From NCBI GenBank assembly GCA_011772425.1, contig WVZO01000139.1, positions 1 through 56,355 of the forward strand: a stretch of 56,355 bases of DNA, written 5' to 3'. The position numbers were made by a program, and so were the translations under genes. A model generated the notes under the pieces. The model saw only the letters and a list, made by a program, of their open reading frames with translations, was not told where the DNA came from and did no database searches. The stretch's first letter is position 1, and the number at the start of each line of letters is the position of its first letter. Positions 55,888 through 56,355 of the stretch are shown here, in pieces. This DNA is from Candidatus Aminicenantota bacterium. GTDB lineage: Bacteria; Acidobacteriota; Aminicenantia; UBA2199.

Positions 55888-56355
55888 TTAAAAATTACCC
55901 TCAATGATGTTCTTGATTTCTTCAGCTTTATCGGAAGAATACTCGCACAAATGAACCTCTTCAAGGGTGGATTCTCCTTTTAAGAAGTTAAAAATGGCGT
56001 TCACAATAACTTTAATGGCTGGCTCTAAAGGGTAACCGAATATGCCGGTGGATATAGACGGCATGGAAATAGATTTGAGTTTCAATTGATCGGCCACTTT
56101 TAAGGCAGACGTTACCGCGGATGCCAACAATCCAGGCTCACCCTGGGTGCCGTCCCTGTAAATAGGACCAACAGTGTGAATGACATATTTGTGGGGCAGC
56201 GTACCGGCTGTGGTAAACGTGGCTTCACCGGTGTTTATGGGAGCTTTTTGATTGCTTTCCCGTTGAATCTCAGGCCCTCCGGCACGAGATATCAAACCCG
56301 CTACACCACCACCGTGGGCCAAATGCTCATTGGCCGGGTTGACAATGGCTTCTAC
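55888..56355 (-). CDS. Macro-domain ADP-ribose hydrolase, cut by the window end
   Basis: At least 155 residues of a MacroD/YmdB-type macro domain. VNPANEHLAHGGGVAG at the window edge is the ADP-ribose loop, THTVGPIYRDG-like HTVGPIY and SISTGIFGYP are the other two binding motifs. The gene runs beyond 56355, so the first residues are missing. Such proteins remove ADP-ribose from targets or hydrolyse O-acetyl-ADP-ribose, the product of Sir2, which is also encoded in this window. Confidence 0.93.
   Translation of the reverse strand, partial: VEAIVNPANEHLAHGGGVAGLISRAGGPEIQRESNQKAPINTGEATFTTAGTLPHKYVIHTVGPIYRDGTQGEPGLLASAVTSALKVADQLKLKSISMPSISTGIFGYPLEPAIKVIVNAIFNFLKGESTLEEVHLCEYSSDKAEEIKNIIEGNF

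Overview
This window looks like chromosomal DNA of a Gram-negative bacterium. It has a complete TolC/adaptor/RND efflux operon, several lipoproteins with lipobox cysteines, a sigma-54 enhancer-binding regulator, strong AGGAGG ribosome sites and sigma-70 promoters with 17-bp spacers. No gene fixes the lineage. The mix (large NRPS, two STAND ATPases, 7TM-HD protein, flotillin/NfeD, many intergenic minisatellites) recalls uncultured lineages such as Aminicenantes/Acidobacteriota, but that is inference.

Layout. 1-1.1 kb: three tandem-repeat arrays. 1.1-5.6 kb: a metallophosphoesterase/NB-ARC/TPR STAND protein converging on an AAA ATPase. 6.5-7.7 kb: membrane Ser/Thr kinase. 8.2-10.3 kb: a nicotinate phosphoribosyltransferase and nicotinamidase-like pair. 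10.3-12.0 kb: RNase P RNA, whose 5' end lies inside the stop-proximal part of an NtrC-type regulator gene. 12.4-14.0 kb: Sir2 deacylase overlapping a LarC N-terminal protein. 14.0-18.6 kb: a promoter and the phoH-pgpH-ybeY-DUF72 operon. 19.2-26.1 kb: a 2296-residue FAAL-PCP-C-A-PCP-E NRPS whose A-domain pocket reads as ornithine. 26.1-34.4 kb: an accessory zone with a membrane coiled-coil protein, an XRE regulator, a small TA-like pair between 31-bp direct repeats, a 154-bp palindrome, a terminator-like 41-bp array, a SIR2/NACHT/WD40 STAND protein and a minimal nucleotidyltransferase. 34.4-37.3 kb: DHH phosphoesterase, GNAT and M20 peptidase on the minus strand. 37.4-39.7 kb: NfeD and flotillin. 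40.0-46.0 kb: the RND efflux operon. 46.1-50.6 kb: enoyl-CoA hydratase-like protein, toroid protein with a membrane protein, serine hydrolase and FKBP isomerase. 50.7-52.3 kb: three paralogous RRM RNA-binding protein genes, each with the same promoter and a leader able to hide the Shine-Dalgarno. 52.3-56.4 kb: repeats, HypB, two exported proteins and a macro-domain protein cut by the window end.

Themes. NAD and ADP-ribose chemistry recurs: NAD salvage pair, Sir2, SIR2-STAND, macro domain. Two large STAND proteins with different N-terminal effector domains are candidate antiphage sensors. Short-period repeats are abundant: four arrays have a 21-bp unit and one a 42-bp unit, that is two or four helical turns. 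A dispersed palindromic element occurs twice between genes and once in frame inside the NRPS adenylation domain.

Best leads: the RRM leader element, the palindromic element inside the NRPS, the rnpB/regulator overlap, the SIR2-STAND and metallophosphoesterase-STAND genes, and the phased 21-bp arrays. All calls come from reading the sequence; no database search was run.
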